Made by a program: the position numbers and the translations under genes. From Clostridia bacterium (lineage in GTDB: Bacteria > Bacillota > Clostridia > Oscillospirales > Acutalibacteraceae), in the NCBI GenBank assembly GCA_017473165.1, contig JAFUNA010000030.1, positions 1-40,298 of the forward strand: a stretch of 40,298 nt of DNA, in the 5' to 3' direction. Of the stretch, positions 9,035-17,676 are shown in pieces (within the stretch, counting starts at the first letter, position 1; every line of letters starts with the position of its first letter). Under the pieces are notes generated by a model, which was not told the DNA's origin, searched no databases, and worked only from the letters and a program-made list of their open reading frames with translations.

Positions 9035-9253
9035 AGGGGCTGTCTCACCAAGCGAAGAACAAAAGAAACAAAATAAAACAGAAGTGGGTTGCATTGGAAA
9101 ACATCCTCTGCAACCCTTTTTTGTTTTTGTTATGATATGATAAATTACTTTATATGTTTCTTTTTAGCTCTTTTTCCGAACTCGACGTATCGCATACGCC
9201 TATCGTTCGGAGAAAAGAGCTTCTTCATCTTGTTGAGTTTGCCCTTTGTTACT
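9035..9253 (-). mobile_element. Insertion-sequence relic: transposase 3' end plus terminal sequence
   Basis: GGGGCTGTCTCA at 9035-9046 resembles the terminal inverted repeat of common IS families. Inward on the minus strand lies a frame from about 9253 to 9144 ending in TAA, with basic segments KMKKLFSPNDRRMRYVEFG and KRAKKKHIK, like a transposase C-terminal tail. Between them is a T-tailed hairpin (9086-9124). No matching left end is visible, because the proX stop at 9260 directly abuts the fragment. The IS origin is inferred; family not determined. Confidence 0.4.
9086..9124 (+). terminator. Terminator downstream of the acyl-CoA synthetase gene
   Basis: GGGTTGCA (9086-9093) pairs with TGCAACCC (9109-9116) and is followed by a run of T. 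It may belong to the IS relic but is positioned to end the synthetase transcript. Confidence 0.75.
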
Positions 9254-9259
9254 GCTTTA

Positions 9260-9754
9260 TTATATCTCAATTATAATCGGATCAATTTTCAGAAAAGGAA
9301 GAAGCTTTTCGGTGATATCGGGTGTTCTGATTTTCAGCGTTGCACGGTTGTTGCTCGGGTGGCAGCAGATGAACTCACCGTCATAAACATCCCTGTCAAT
9401 TGCAAGCTTCACTTTCTTTTCTTTGTCAAAAATCAGGCTTGTGATGCTCAATGAGCCCGGCTCTGTGTTGAGGATTGAAACCATTTCTTCTCCGGGAGCG
9501 AAAGAAAGGCGTGAGCTTCCCAGCTTTTTCGAAACATTCTTTGTTACAAACTTTTTATCGCCTGCCATCAAAAGCAGAAAATACTTGTCGCCCGAGGTTG
9601 TCCGCAGCAAAAGATTCTTGCAGATTTCAGCACCCGTGGTTTTCTCAATTTCACGGCATTCCTCAAGTGTAAAGGCAGGGGAGTGTCTGAAAATTTCATA
9701 TCCGATTTGAAGCCTGTCAAGAAATCCGCAGACTTCATTAATGTTTCTGTCCAT
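9260..9754 (-). CDS. ProX/YbaK-type aminoacyl-tRNA deacylase
   Basis: This 164-residue free-standing editing domain resembles ProX/PrdX, which hydrolyses mischarged Ala-tRNA(Pro). Family features are YEIFRHSPAFTLEECREIE near the N terminus, GAEICKNLLLRTTSGDKYFLLLM, the KFVTKNVSKKLGSSRLSFA segment, and EPGSLSITSLIFDKE toward the end. It should act in the cytosol as translation quality control. AGAGG precedes the ATG at 9754, just beyond the terminator of the next gene upstream. YbaK-type Cys-tRNA(Pro) specificity is the alternative. Confidence 0.85.
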   Translation of the reverse strand: MDRNINEVCGFLDRLQIGYEIFRHSPAFTLEECREIEKTTGAEICKNLLLRTTSGDKYFLLLMAGDKKFVTKNVSKKLGSSRLSFAPGEEMVSILNTEPGSLSITSLIFDKEKKVKLAIDRDVYDGEFICCHPSNNRATLKIRTPDITEKLLPFLKIDPIIIEI

Positions 9755-9764
9755 TTTTACCTCT

Positions 9765-9798
9765 TAAAAAAACCGCATCGGACAGTCACGCCCGATGC
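9765..9798 (-). terminator. Terminator of the 106-residue secreted peptide gene
   Basis: GCATCGG (9775-9781) pairs with CCGATGC (9792-9798). On the minus strand the stem runs into a tract of T at 9765-9772, which is immediately followed by the ribosome binding site of the deacylase gene. Confidence 0.8.
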
Positions 9799-9815
9799 AG
9801 TAAATGTTGGTTTGA

Positions 9816-10136
9816 TTAAAATGTGAAAACGCTTACGATTGCAGCAAAAATGCTTGTAACAAAGGCGTTGCACTGTGCAAGAAAATCGTTAAGACCTTCA
9901 ACGAACATAATGTCAAAGGTGATTGAGTTTGCCGCTTCGGTAAGTGCGGAGAAGCCGTCGCTTATGATTCCGAAGATTTCGCCTGCGGCTGCACCGAGCT
10001 CTGCGACGGTTTCGCCGAGGGTGTTGTCAACGAATGTGTTTGCATCGGCAAGAATATCGTTAAATGCGAAGCCGCTTACCGAAAAGATTGCTACAATTGA
10101 AGCAAAAACAAGCAATACCGAAATAATTTTTTTCAT
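9816..10136 (-). CDS. Small secreted or membrane-associated protein of unknown function
   Basis: This 106-residue protein has a good signal peptide or N-terminal anchor (MKKIISVLLVFASIVAIFSV, cleavage possible near GFA). The remainder is mostly small and hydrophobic or acidic residues, including VDNTLGETVAELGAAAGEIFG, with a hydrophobic C terminus (FVTSIFAAIVSVFTF). I do not recognise a family. AAGGAG at good spacing and its own terminator support a real gene. The amphipathic helical character could suit membrane association. Confidence 0.65.
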   Translation of the reverse strand: MKKIISVLLVFASIVAIFSVSGFAFNDILADANTFVDNTLGETVAELGAAAGEIFGIISDGFSALTEAANSITFDIMFVEGLNDFLAQCNAFVTSIFAAIVSVFTF

Positions 10137-10155
10137 AATGATTTCTCCTTTTTAT

Positions 10156-11013
10156 TTACATATAAAATGCGGACTCATATTTTGCGGCATCGATTTCAAC
10201 CGTTTTCCACGGACCGCTGCTGCAATCCTCGTGAGTCAGCTTTTCATTTTCGAATGTATGAATGTTTGAAAATTTGAGTTTGCCTCTTGAAAGCACCCAA
10301 TGCTTGTCGGCACTTTCGGGGCGGGAGTTGAAAATACCTTCGTCAAGTGTGAATGACTCATCCGACAGCTGACCGCAGCAGAAATCGATTATTTCTCCTT
10401 CGTCGTCAAATCTGATGCAGCAGCGAGTATCGTTACTCTGAATAAGATATGTGCCGTCCTTTGCCGAAGCAAATTCAAGAAACTCAACAACGGTTTCGTT
10501 GCCTTCTTTATCCTCGGTTGTGTGGGCATATCTGAATGAGTCGGTCTTTTTGACATATTCGATTGAATATTCCTTTGCACTTTCCTCGGAAACAAACCGA
10601 AGAATGAAGCTCGTTTCACCGTCGGATTCATACTGAATGTCGCTGCCTGCCGCATCTATATTGAAAATATCAGCGGCGGTCTGTGAATCCAGCTCGGAAG
10701 TTATGCTTCCGATTATGCCCGACCCCTTCAGCACAAACGGCTCAAAAGCGGTCAGAATATAATCATCCTCAAGAAAATATTCGGAAACGCCGCTGTGCTC
10801 AACCGTTCTGTTGTGCTCCGTTTCAAGAACAGAAACCTTTGATTTCATGGCGGAAAGAACCGAATTGTATCTTTCAAAGCAGCCGAAAAAGCTTTTTTCG
10901 GTGTTTGTGATGTTGAGCATATCGGGTGTAATGATTTTCTGCGGCTCTTTTTTTGAACAGGAGCAAAGAAACAGAAACAGAACAGTCAGCAGTAATGCTG
11001 AAAATTTTTTCAT
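10156..11013 (-). CDS. Lipoprotein of unknown function
   Basis: This 285-residue protein has a lipoprotein signal (MKKFSALLLTVLFLFLCSC, lipobox L-C-S-C with the modified Cys at 19). After SKKEPQK comes a mixed alpha/beta domain with no motif I can place. I chose the ATG at 11013 over one at 11043 because GGAG precedes it and the signal peptide begins there. It starts 20 bases after the nrdR stop on the same strand and may be cotranscribed with nrdR. It should sit on the outer face of the membrane. Confidence 0.72.
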   Translation of the reverse strand: MKKFSALLLTVLFLFLCSCSKKEPQKIITPDMLNITNTEKSFFGCFERYNSVLSAMKSKVSVLETEHNRTVEHSGVSEYFLEDDYILTAFEPFVLKGSGIIGSITSELDSQTAADIFNIDAAGSDIQYESDGETSFILRFVSEESAKEYSIEYVKKTDSFRYAHTTEDKEGNETVVEFLEFASAKDGTYLIQSNDTRCCIRFDDEGEIIDFCCGQLSDESFTLDEGIFNSRPESADKHWVLSRGKLKFSNIHTFENEKLTHEDCSSGPWKTVEIDAAKYESAFYM

Positions 11014-11032
11014 TGGATTTTCTCCGTGAATT

Positions 11033-11488
11033 TTATTTTTCACTCAAAAGCTTTGTGAGCTCGTCCATGAAGGTGTTGATATCCTTAAACTGGCGGTAAA
11101 CCGATGCAAAACGCACATAAGCAACCTCGTCAAGGTCCTTGAGCTTATCCATTGCGAGCTCGCCGATATAAACGGTTGTAACCTCTCTGTCGAGAGAATT
11201 CTGAAGAATTGCCTCGATTTCGTTAACGGCACTTTCAAGCTTTTCAAGGGGAACGGGACGCTTTTCACAAGCTTTGAGCATACCGTTGAAAAGCTTGTTT
11301 CTGTCGAAAACCTCTCTGGTTTTGTCTTTTTTAACTACGATAACGGGAACGCTTTCGATAACCTCATAGGTTGTGAAACGCTTCTGGCAGCTGATGCACT
11401 CTCTGCGTCTTCTTATGCGTTCGCCCTCGTCGGTGGGTCTTGAATCGATAACCTTGCTTTCTTCGCAGCCGCAAAACGGACATTTCAT
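11033..11488 (-). CDS. nrdR: Transcriptional repressor NrdR
   Basis: This 151-residue protein is the ATP/dATP-sensing repressor of ribonucleotide reductase genes. The N-terminal zinc ribbon reads [19 protein letters not shown], with the second pair in [16 protein letters not shown]. The ATP-cone domain follows ([18 protein letters not shown] to [15 protein letters not shown]). The length and sequence are typical of the family. AAAGGAG lies upstream of the ATG. No nrd genes are in this window. Confidence 0.97.
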   Translation of the reverse strand: MKCPFCGCEESKVIDSRPTDEGERIRRRRECISCQKRFTTYEVIESVPVIVVKKDKTREVFDRNKLFNGMLKACEKRPVPLEKLESAVNEIEAILQNSLDREVTTVYIGELAMDKLKDLDEVAYVRFASVYRQFKDINTFMDELTKLLSEK

Positions 11489-11571
11489 GGCTATTACAAC
11501 TCCTTTAAGTGTTTATAAAATAAGGTATATATTTTGAGTATAACATAATATTGATATTTTTCAAGTGTATT

Positions 11572-12345
11572 TTACAAATTTTCCACAAAATGTAGTGATT
11601 CGGCGAGGTCATCGGGTGTTTCAAATCCTGACCTGTAGAGCTCAATAACATAATCGCCCTTGTAATCGGCGGATTTCATAACCGAAGCAAGCTTTCCGAA
11701 GTCAAAAATGCCTTTTCCTGGAGGAATACAATCCTGTTGCGCACTGTGGTCGCTGATATGAATGTGAACAATGTCATTTTTGAATTTTTCTGCAAAGTCA
11801 ACGGGGGAATATCCCGCTCTGAATGCCTGCTTGACGTCGAAAATCAGCTTGAAATCCTTGCCTAATGCCGATTTCATGCGGTCAAGAAAATCGGGATTTT
11901 CGCTCAAATGGCGGTTGACGTTTTCCTGACCGACGGTTACACCGAATTCTTTTCCTGCCTGTGCAAGCCTTGCAAAGCGTTCAAAATATTCATTTTCGCT
12001 GATTTTCGAGGGCTTCAGCGAGCCGTGGATAACTGAAAATTCCGCACCGACAAGATTTGTGAATTCAAAACAGCGTTTATAAAAGTCAAAAGCATCAAGA
12101 TAACGTCTTTCATATTCGCCGAAAAGCATATAGGTTTCCGAAAACGAAGAAAAAGGGTGTACCGAAACGATGTTAATTCCGTACCTGTCTTTGATTTCGT
12201 TAAGAGTTTTTGCGAATTCGGGCGTGGTTTCGCTTATTGAATTGAGGAAAACTTCGCAGGTCTTAACTCCCATTTTGCCGAGCATTTCAAGTGATTCCTC
12301 GGTGTTCATGGGGTAAAGGCATGAGGTTGAAATTCCGAAAGCCAT
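11572..12345 (-). CDS. Sugar phosphate isomerase/epimerase, xylose-isomerase-like TIM barrel
   Basis: This 257-residue protein belongs to the AP-endonuclease-2/xylose-isomerase-like barrel family, whose members isomerise or epimerise sugars and related polyols. Metal-ligand-type motifs are visible: VIHGSLKP, GQENVNRH, LIFDVKQAFRAG, HIHISDHSAQQDCIPPGKG, and a final VIELYRSG. I took the ATG at 12345; the ATG 18 bases upstream coincides with the AGAGGAA ribosome binding site. It stands near the divergent carbohydrate cluster at 12,818-17,100 and may act in the same pathway. The exact substrate is unknown. Confidence 0.8.
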   Translation of the reverse strand: MAFGISTSCLYPMNTEESLEMLGKMGVKTCEVFLNSISETTPEFAKTLNEIKDRYGINIVSVHPFSSFSETYMLFGEYERRYLDAFDFYKRCFEFTNLVGAEFSVIHGSLKPSKISENEYFERFARLAQAGKEFGVTVGQENVNRHLSENPDFLDRMKSALGKDFKLIFDVKQAFRAGYSPVDFAEKFKNDIVHIHISDHSAQQDCIPPGKGIFDFGKLASVMKSADYKGDYVIELYRSGFETPDDLAESLHFVENL

Positions 12346-12428
12346 GATTTTTGTTCCTCTCATGGAAATATTTTAGATTTGAAATCAGTGTGCATAAAGC
12401 GTTATAATCGGGATATAAGGAGGCTGCA

Positions 12429-12680
12429 ATGAAAAAGATTTTATCCCGTATCCACAGACCCGCACGCCTTGTGCTTACAGTCGGTGCGTTATCCGTTATA
12501 GTTATAATTCTTCTGTCAACGCTTCTCTATATAGGAGCGGGGAGGGTGTTTGATTATTATTCCGCCATTGATGCAAGCGAAAAGCTGCTTGCTTTTTCAA
12601 GACCCGTTTCTGTCGGAGTGTGCACAGGGTCACTCGGTATTGAATATTTTCTCAAACAAAGAGAAAATGAAACTAACTAA
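12429..12680 (+). CDS. Small single-pass membrane protein of unknown function
   Basis: This 83-residue protein has a basic N terminus (MKKILSRIHRPARLV), one strong membrane helix (LTVGALSVIVIILLSTLLYIG) and a short outer part ending in FLKQRENETN. AAGGAGG sits at ideal spacing ahead of the ATG, and a terminator follows the gene. No family is recognised. Confidence 0.6.
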   Translation: MKKILSRIHRPARLVLTVGALSVIVIILLSTLLYIGAGRVFDYYSAIDASEKLLAFSRPVSVGVCTGSLGIEYFLKQRENETN

Positions 12681-12717
12681 TTATATCATATCCGCAATTG
12701 CATATCAAGAAAAATAA

Positions 12718-12754
12718 AAGTCGGAAAAACTTCAATGTTTTTCTCGACTTTTTT
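12718..12754 (+). terminator. Terminator of the 83-residue membrane protein gene
   Basis: AGTCGGAAAAAC (12719-12730) pairs with GTTTTTCTCGACT (12737-12749), with one bulged base, and is followed by TTTTTG. It insulates the carbohydrate cluster downstream. Confidence 0.8.
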
Positions 12755-12788
12755 GTTATCATATGCTATTATGTTGTTAATTGTAATG

Positions 12789-12794
12789 TATAAT
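12789..12794 (+). promoter_or_regulatory. Possible -10 box of the carbohydrate cluster
   Basis: A perfect TATAAT lies 24 bases ahead of the Gfo/Idh start. The -35 region (around 12,766-12,771) is poor, which fits a promoter that needs an activator. No catabolite-repression box is obvious. Confidence 0.35.
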
Positions 12795-12817
12795 CTTGCA
12801 ATCTGGGAGGAAAGAAA

Positions 12818-13813
12818 ATGCTTAAAGTTGCAATGCTTTCAAAATGGCACGTTCATGCCGAGGGTTATGCGCGTGAGCTGCTTAAAACAGAAAAGGTTGA
12901 AATTACCGCAGTCTGGGACGAAAAACCCGAAAGGGGAGCCGAGTGGGCTGAAAGACTCGGCTGCGATTTTGAGGCTGACCTTGATAAACTTCTTGCACGC
13001 AGCGACGTTGATGCGGTTTGCTGCAACGCACCCACAACAATGCACACCGATGTGCTTATCCGTGCCGCAAAGGCAGGAAAGCATATCTTCACCGAAAAAA
13101 CTCTTGCCTGCACCGTTGCGGAGTGCAGAGAAATTGAAAAAGCGGTTAACGAAAGCGGAGTGACCTTCGTTATTTCGTTCCCCAACAAGGCATGGCCCGT
13201 TGTCAAGTTTGCAAAAGAGCACATTGAAAACGGTGATTTCGGCAGAGTGACAAACGTCAGAATCCGCAACGCACATAATGGTGTAAGCGGAAAATGGCTG
13301 CCCGAATACTGGTTCGTTAAGGAGGACTGTGCGGGCGGAGCGATGATGGATCTCGGCTGCCATCCGATGTATCTTCTTGCTTATCTTTGCGGAAAGCCCG
13401 TAAAGGTAACGGGCATTGCAAATTCCGTTCTCGGTACTCCCGTTGATGAAAATGCAATTTCGGTTATTGAGTTTGAAAACGGTGCAATCGGTGTTTCCGA
13501 AACTTCGTTCCTTGCGTTTTCATCGCCCTACACAATCGAAATCCACGGCACAGAAGGAATTCTTCTCTGGCAGAGCGGCGGAGAGCTTAAATATAAGACA
13601 ACGGAAACCGCAAAGCTCAACAGCGGCTTCATAACTCCCGACAGACTTCCCGAGGAGGACGAAAAGCCGATTGTACGCTTTGTTGATGCCTGCCTTGACG
13701 GCACAGGCTCGCCCGAGGGTCTCGGAATGAGCGATGCAATTGACCTTGCCCGTCTTCTTGAAAACTCATATATTTCATACGAAACCGGTAAAACGGTTGA
13801 GGTAAAGGAGTAA
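12818..13813 (+). CDS. Gfo/Idh/MocA-family NAD(P)-dependent oxidoreductase
   Basis: This 331-residue protein is predicted to oxidise or reduce a sugar, inositol or sugar-acid hydroxyl. The Rossmann domain runs from MLKVAMLSKWHVHAEGYARE to about residue 120 and includes VDAVCCNAPTTMHTDVLIRA and HIFTEKTLA (usually EKP). The C-terminal domain has the typical GGAMMDLGCHPMYLLAYLCG with the conserved His. GGAGG is 8 bases ahead of the ATG. The next gene starts 4 bases after the stop, so the two are almost certainly translated from one message. Confidence 0.88.
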   Translation: MLKVAMLSKWHVHAEGYARELLKTEKVEITAVWDEKPERGAEWAERLGCDFEADLDKLLARSDVDAVCCNAPTTMHTDVLIRAAKAGKHIFTEKTLACTVAECREIEKAVNESGVTFVISFPNKAWPVVKFAKEHIENGDFGRVTNVRIRNAHNGVSGKWLPEYWFVKEDCAGGAMMDLGCHPMYLLAYLCGKPVKVTGIANSVLGTPVDENAISVIEFENGAIGVSETSFLAFSSPYTIEIHGTEGILLWQSGGELKYKTTETAKLNSGFITPDRLPEEDEKPIVRFVDACLDGTGSPEGLGMSDAIDLARLLENSYISYETGKTVEVKE

Positions 13814-13817
13814 AAAT

Positions 13818-15191
13818 ATGAAAACAGAACTGCACTATTACGATATTTTTCCAAAGGTTTTTCCTGCCGGAAAGGAAATGACAATAACAATCAAGCCTCT
13901 CGGACATCACGCCGAATTCAAAAATTCCGAGAATATTTATCTTGCAATCTACGGACTTGACGACGGTAATCCCCGTGATTATCCCTACAGAAAAAACGGT
14001 GCAACCGTTCCTTTTGAATATGACGGAGAGCTCAAGTTTAAATACACCTTCCCCCGTGAGCAGCAGTATTTTGTCAGAGTTTTCGAAAAGGAAACAAACA
14101 AAAGACTTCTGCAGTTGAGCGTATATGCTCTTGATGAGGACCTTTGCGGAAGATATCCTCTTATCGGTGACCTTCATATGCACACCTGCCGCTCCGACGG
14201 CAGACAGTCGCCCGCAATCGTAAGTGCAAACTACAGAAAGCACGGCTACGATTTCTTTGCAATCACCGACCATCACCGCTATTATCCCTCACTTGAAGCG
14301 ATTGAAGCATACAAGGATGTTCCTATCGAATTTAACATAATCCCGGGTGAAGAGGTTCATCTTCCCGATGTTGCCCCCGACCATATCAACGATGTTCATA
14401 TCGTCAATTTCGGCGGTAAGTATTCGGTTAACGGACTTCTTAAGGATGAATATGCGGAAGAATTCGGCTATGATATTGATAAACGCCGATTTGAAGGCTT
14501 TGACTGCCCCGATATGATTACCGAGGATGAATACAGAGAGCAGGTTGATGCTCTTATCCCCACACTTGACATTCCCGAAGGCATCGAGCCATTCACATAT
14601 GCAAGCTGCGTATGGGTGTTCAATCATATCAGAAAGGCAGAGGGTCTCGGAATTTTCTGCCATCCCTATTGGCTTTCGAATGTTCATCAGGTGCCCGAAA
14701 ATTTAACCGACTATATGCTCAAAACCCATCCGTTTGATGCTTTTGAAGTTCTCGGCGGCGAAAACTATTATGAGCACAACGGATTTCAGACTCACAAATA
14801 CTATGAGGTTCTGGCAAAGGGCTATGACAAATTCCCCATCGTCGGCAGCACCGACAGCCACAGCTCAATAAACAATGAAAATGCCTATGTTGCTTCAACA
14901 ATGGTATTTTCACCCGCAAACGAGCGTGTTGCAATTATTGATTCAATCAAGAATTTCTATTCGATTGCAATTGACGGCATCAGCAAGGAATTCCGTCTTG
15001 TCGGCGATTTCAGACTGGCACGCTATGCAACCTTCCTTCTCAAGGAATATTTCCCCCTTCACGATGACCTTTGCTATGAGGAGGGCAGAGCAATGAAGGA
15101 TTATGCCTGCGGAATTGACGGTGCAAAGGAAACTCTTGAATTCATCAGCGGCAGAATTCAGAAGCAGAGAGAAAAATATTTTGCATTCTGA
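13818..15191 (+). CDS. CehA/McbA-type PHP-domain metal-dependent hydrolase
   Basis: This 457-residue protein has an N-terminal beta-rich domain (about 1-115) followed by a PHP metallohydrolase domain. Metal-binding motifs are IGDLHMHTCRSDGRQSP (about 115-131), FFAITDHHRYYPS, IIPGEEVHLPD, GIFCHPYWLS and VGSTDSHSS. The family includes CehA/McbA hydrolases and phosphoesterases. The stop of the Gfo/Idh gene is 4 bases upstream, with GGAG overlapping its end. I infer a role in cutting an ester, phosphate or glycosidic-type bond in the substrate brought in by the symporter. Confidence 0.82.
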   Translation: MKTELHYYDIFPKVFPAGKEMTITIKPLGHHAEFKNSENIYLAIYGLDDGNPRDYPYRKNGATVPFEYDGELKFKYTFPREQQYFVRVFEKETNKRLLQLSVYALDEDLCGRYPLIGDLHMHTCRSDGRQSPAIVSANYRKHGYDFFAITDHHRYYPSLEAIEAYKDVPIEFNIIPGEEVHLPDVAPDHINDVHIVNFGGKYSVNGLLKDEYAEEFGYDIDKRRFEGFDCPDMITEDEYREQVDALIPTLDIPEGIEPFTYASCVWVFNHIRKAEGLGIFCHPYWLSNVHQVPENLTDYMLKTHPFDAFEVLGGENYYEHNGFQTHKYYEVLAKGYDKFPIVGSTDSHSSINNENAYVASTMVFSPANERVAIIDSIKNFYSIAIDGISKEFRLVGDFRLARYATFLLKEYFPLHDDLCYEEGRAMKDYACGIDGAKETLEFISGRIQKQREKYFAF

Positions 15192-15222
15192 AAAACAGCA
15201 ACAAATAGGGAGTGATCCGTTT

Positions 15223-15561
15223 ATGATAAAGCTGAAAAACATTTTTATGTATATAACTTTGATTTGGTCAGCCGTTATGTTGGCCTTGTATTTAATCGTC
15301 CTTTTTGAAATACCCTTATTTATGTTGATCGGCTACCTTCCTTTAGGAGAAGAAATTGGTCAATTTTTATCAAGCCTGCTGTTTTTAGGAATATGGGCAG
15401 TTCCTGCTCTTTACATTTTAACATTGACGTTTATGATAGTGGCTCGTGTTAAATTTAAAGAAAAGAATCAAAACAAACGGATAGCGGTCCCGACGGTAAT
15501 ATTGCCCCTTGTTCTTGCTGCTGTAATGCTGTTAACAAATTTTAATGAGATTTTATCGTAA
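15223..15561 (+). CDS. Small membrane protein with three predicted helices
   Basis: This 112-residue protein has hydrophobic segments near residues 7-32, 44-75 and 88-106, separated by a short charged stretch (RVKFKEKNQNKR). The open frame extends upstream into the PHP gene, but AGGGAG places the start at 15223. It lies in the carbohydrate cluster between the hydrolase and the symporter. Its codon use is more AT-rich than that of its neighbours, which may mean a later insertion. No family is recognised. Confidence 0.6.
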   Translation: MIKLKNIFMYITLIWSAVMLALYLIVLFEIPLFMLIGYLPLGEEIGQFLSSLLFLGIWAVPALYILTLTFMIVARVKFKEKNQNKRIAVPTVILPLVLAAVMLLTNFNEILS

Positions 15562-15612
15562 GCGAAAAAATGCATTTTAATTAAAACAAATGAAGAAAAA
15601 GGAGGTAATGCT

Positions 15613-17100
15613 GTGGCTAAACAGCGTTCACTTGACGGACCCGAGTTTGTCCATCCCAATAAAATCGGCTTCATAGACGGTCTGGGATATGCCTTCGGCG
15701 ATGCGGCAAACCTGTTTGTTCTTACTTATGTTTCGTCTTATCTTAAGGTGTTCTTCACCGATATTCTTAAGGTAGCGGAAAACAAAATTACAACTCTCTT
15801 ACTTATTGCAAGACTCTGGGACGCAATAAATGACCCTCTTTGGGGAAATCTTATTGCAAAGAAAAAGCCCAACAAGGACGGAAAATACAGACCTTTCATC
15901 AAATGGTTTGCAATTCCTCTCGGAATAATGGCGATGCTCTGCTTCGTTAATTTCAGAGAATTCACAACAAACGAAACCGTCGTTGTTGCCCTTATGTATA
16001 TCACCTATATCGGCTTCGGTATGATGTATACAACAATCAACATTCCCTACGGCTCGCTTGCTTCGGTTATTACCGATGACCCCGAAGGAAGAACGCTTCT
16101 TTCAACCTTCCGTTCAATCGGTGCGGGTCTCGGCGGAGCAATACCCCTTCTTATCGGTCCCATGATTATCTATACCGTAACAGGCACAAACAGCGAGGGT
16201 AATCCCGTTAAGGCTGCCGATGCAGGCGGAATGCTCAAATTCGGCATTATCATGGGTGTTCTTTCGATAATTTTCTATTTCCTTTGCTTCAAGACAACCA
16301 AGGAAAGAGTTGCTTCCGAGGAAGAGCCCCGGGTTGATATCAAGGGTATGTATAAAGGAATGCTCAAAAGCAGACCCTTCATCGTTGCTTGTATTTCGGG
16401 CATACTTATCAGCGGACAGCTTCAGTTTGCATCGCTCAACCAGTATCTCTATAAGAACTATTTCGAAAACACCGACCTTTCAATTGTCGGCACTATAGCA
16501 AACTATCTTCCCATGGCGGTCATGATTTTCTTTATGCCGAAGCTCGTTAAGAAATTCGGCAAGCAGGAGCTTTGCAGCTTCGGAACTTTCTTCTCGGCAA
16601 TCGCTTCCGTGCTTATGTTCTTCATTGTTCCCCAGTGCGAGAGAACGGGAAGTGCACCCGTTGTGTTTATGATATTCACATTCATCATCGGCTTCGGCTA
16701 TTCTTTTGTAAGCATCACAAACTGGGCAATCATCACCGACGTTATCGACTATCAGGAGTATAAGACGGGCATCCGCAGCGAAAGTGCGGTTTATGCGGTT
16801 TATACCTTCTGCCGCAACCTCGGACAAACTCTTGCAGATGTCGGAGGCATGAAGCTTCTCGGCAGCGTTGCAGGCTATGACGGTGCAGTTCACGGCTCGG
16901 CAGGCTATGTTGACGGTGTCGGTGAGGGCATCCTCTTTGTCTGCACAGTAATTCCCGCAGTTGTTTATACGCTTGTATTTATCCTCTTTAAATTCGGATA
17001 TCCCCTCAACAAATCCAGACTTGAAGTAATGTATACAAGTCTGCGAAAGACAAGAGGCACAGGCGAAGAAAATCTTGCAAGAAATCCCGAAAAAGCATAA
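15613..17100 (+). CDS. GPH-family sugar:cation symporter
   Basis: This 495-residue transporter of the major facilitator superfamily has about 12 membrane helices. It is predicted to import a glycoside, pentoside or hexuronide with Na+ or H+. The N-terminal GLGYAFGDAANLFVLTYVSSYL and the cation-site segment ARLWDAINDPLWG are classic GPH (MelB/XynB-like) motifs. The start is GTG at 15613, seven bases after GGAGG; the ATG at 15608 is out of frame. It closes the cluster and is followed by a strong terminator. Confidence 0.9.
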   Translation: MAKQRSLDGPEFVHPNKIGFIDGLGYAFGDAANLFVLTYVSSYLKVFFTDILKVAENKITTLLLIARLWDAINDPLWGNLIAKKKPNKDGKYRPFIKWFAIPLGIMAMLCFVNFREFTTNETVVVALMYITYIGFGMMYTTINIPYGSLASVITDDPEGRTLLSTFRSIGAGLGGAIPLLIGPMIIYTVTGTNSEGNPVKAADAGGMLKFGIIMGVLSIIFYFLCFKTTKERVASEEEPRVDIKGMYKGMLKSRPFIVACISGILISGQLQFASLNQYLYKNYFENTDLSIVGTIANYLPMAVMIFFMPKLVKKFGKQELCSFGTFFSAIASVLMFFIVPQCERTGSAPVVFMIFTFIIGFGYSFVSITNWAIITDVIDYQEYKTGIRSESAVYAVYTFCRNLGQTLADVGGMKLLGSVAGYDGAVHGSAGYVDGVGEGILFVCTVIPAVVYTLVFILFKFGYPLNKSRLEVMYTSLRKTRGTGEENLARNPEKA

Positions 17101-17107
17101 TTGATAA

Positions 17108-17148
17108 TCGGACAGCCGTGAAATCTGCGGTTGTCCGAATTTTTTTCT
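17108..17148 (+). terminator. Terminator of the carbohydrate cluster
   Basis: TCGGACAGCCG (17108-17118) pairs with GCGGTTGTCCGA (about 17127-17138), with one wobble, followed by a run of T. Confidence 0.85.
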
Positions 17149-17205
17149 TTTCAGTGAAAAATTTCGGCATTCAGGGTTGTATTAAAGATGAAAGGAGGTT
17201 TTTCA

Positions 17206-17676
17206 ATGTGTTCGTTTGGTACCGATGAATACATGGAACGGGTTGTTAAAACCTGCAGCAATTCCATGCTGCGTGCTGCGTATTCTGTTCTCGGGTCAAC
17301 CGCAGATGCGGAGGATGCCGTGCAGGATGCTTTTCTCAAGCTGATTGAGAAGAAACCGCAGTTCAAAAGCAAGGAGCATGAAAAAGCATGGCTTTTGAGA
17401 GTTACAATCAATATCTCAAAGAATATGCTCAAATCCGCCGCAAGGAACAATCTGCCCGTTACCGAAGAAATACCTTATTCGGATGATAAATCCGAGCTTT
17501 TAGCCGTTGTTATGTCGCTGCCGGAGCGATACCGCACGGTTATCCACCTTTATTATTTTGAAGGTTATTCAATCAAAGAAACTGCCGCAATTCTGAAAAT
17601 TCCTGCCGCAACGGCAGGCACCCGTCTTGCACGGGCAAGAAATTTGCTGAAAGGAGAGATTTCGGATGAGCTTTGA
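17206..17676 (+). CDS. ECF-type RNA polymerase sigma factor
   Basis: This 156-residue protein has sigma region 2 (about 10-75, with AAYSVLGSTADAEDAVQDAFLK and EKAWLLRVTINISKN) and region 4 (about 100-150, with LPERYRTVIHLYYFEGYSIKETA and PAATAGTRLARARNLLK). It should direct polymerase to stress or envelope promoters. I chose the ATG at 17206 because AAAGGAGG (17191-17198) lies between it and the upstream ATG. Its stop overlaps the next gene by 11 bases, which is the usual link between a sigma factor and its anti-sigma factor. Confidence 0.9.
   Translation: MCSFGTDEYMERVVKTCSNSMLRAAYSVLGSTADAEDAVQDAFLKLIEKKPQFKSKEHEKAWLLRVTINISKNMLKSAARNNLPVTEEIPYSDDKSELLAVVMSLPERYRTVIHLYYFEGYSIKETAAILKIPAATAGTRLARARNLLKGEISDEL

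Noticed and set aside
9089-9454. 121-codon plus-strand ORF across the IS relic and the 3' part of proX.
   Set aside because: It begins in a terminator hairpin, has no ribosome site and lies antisense to proX.
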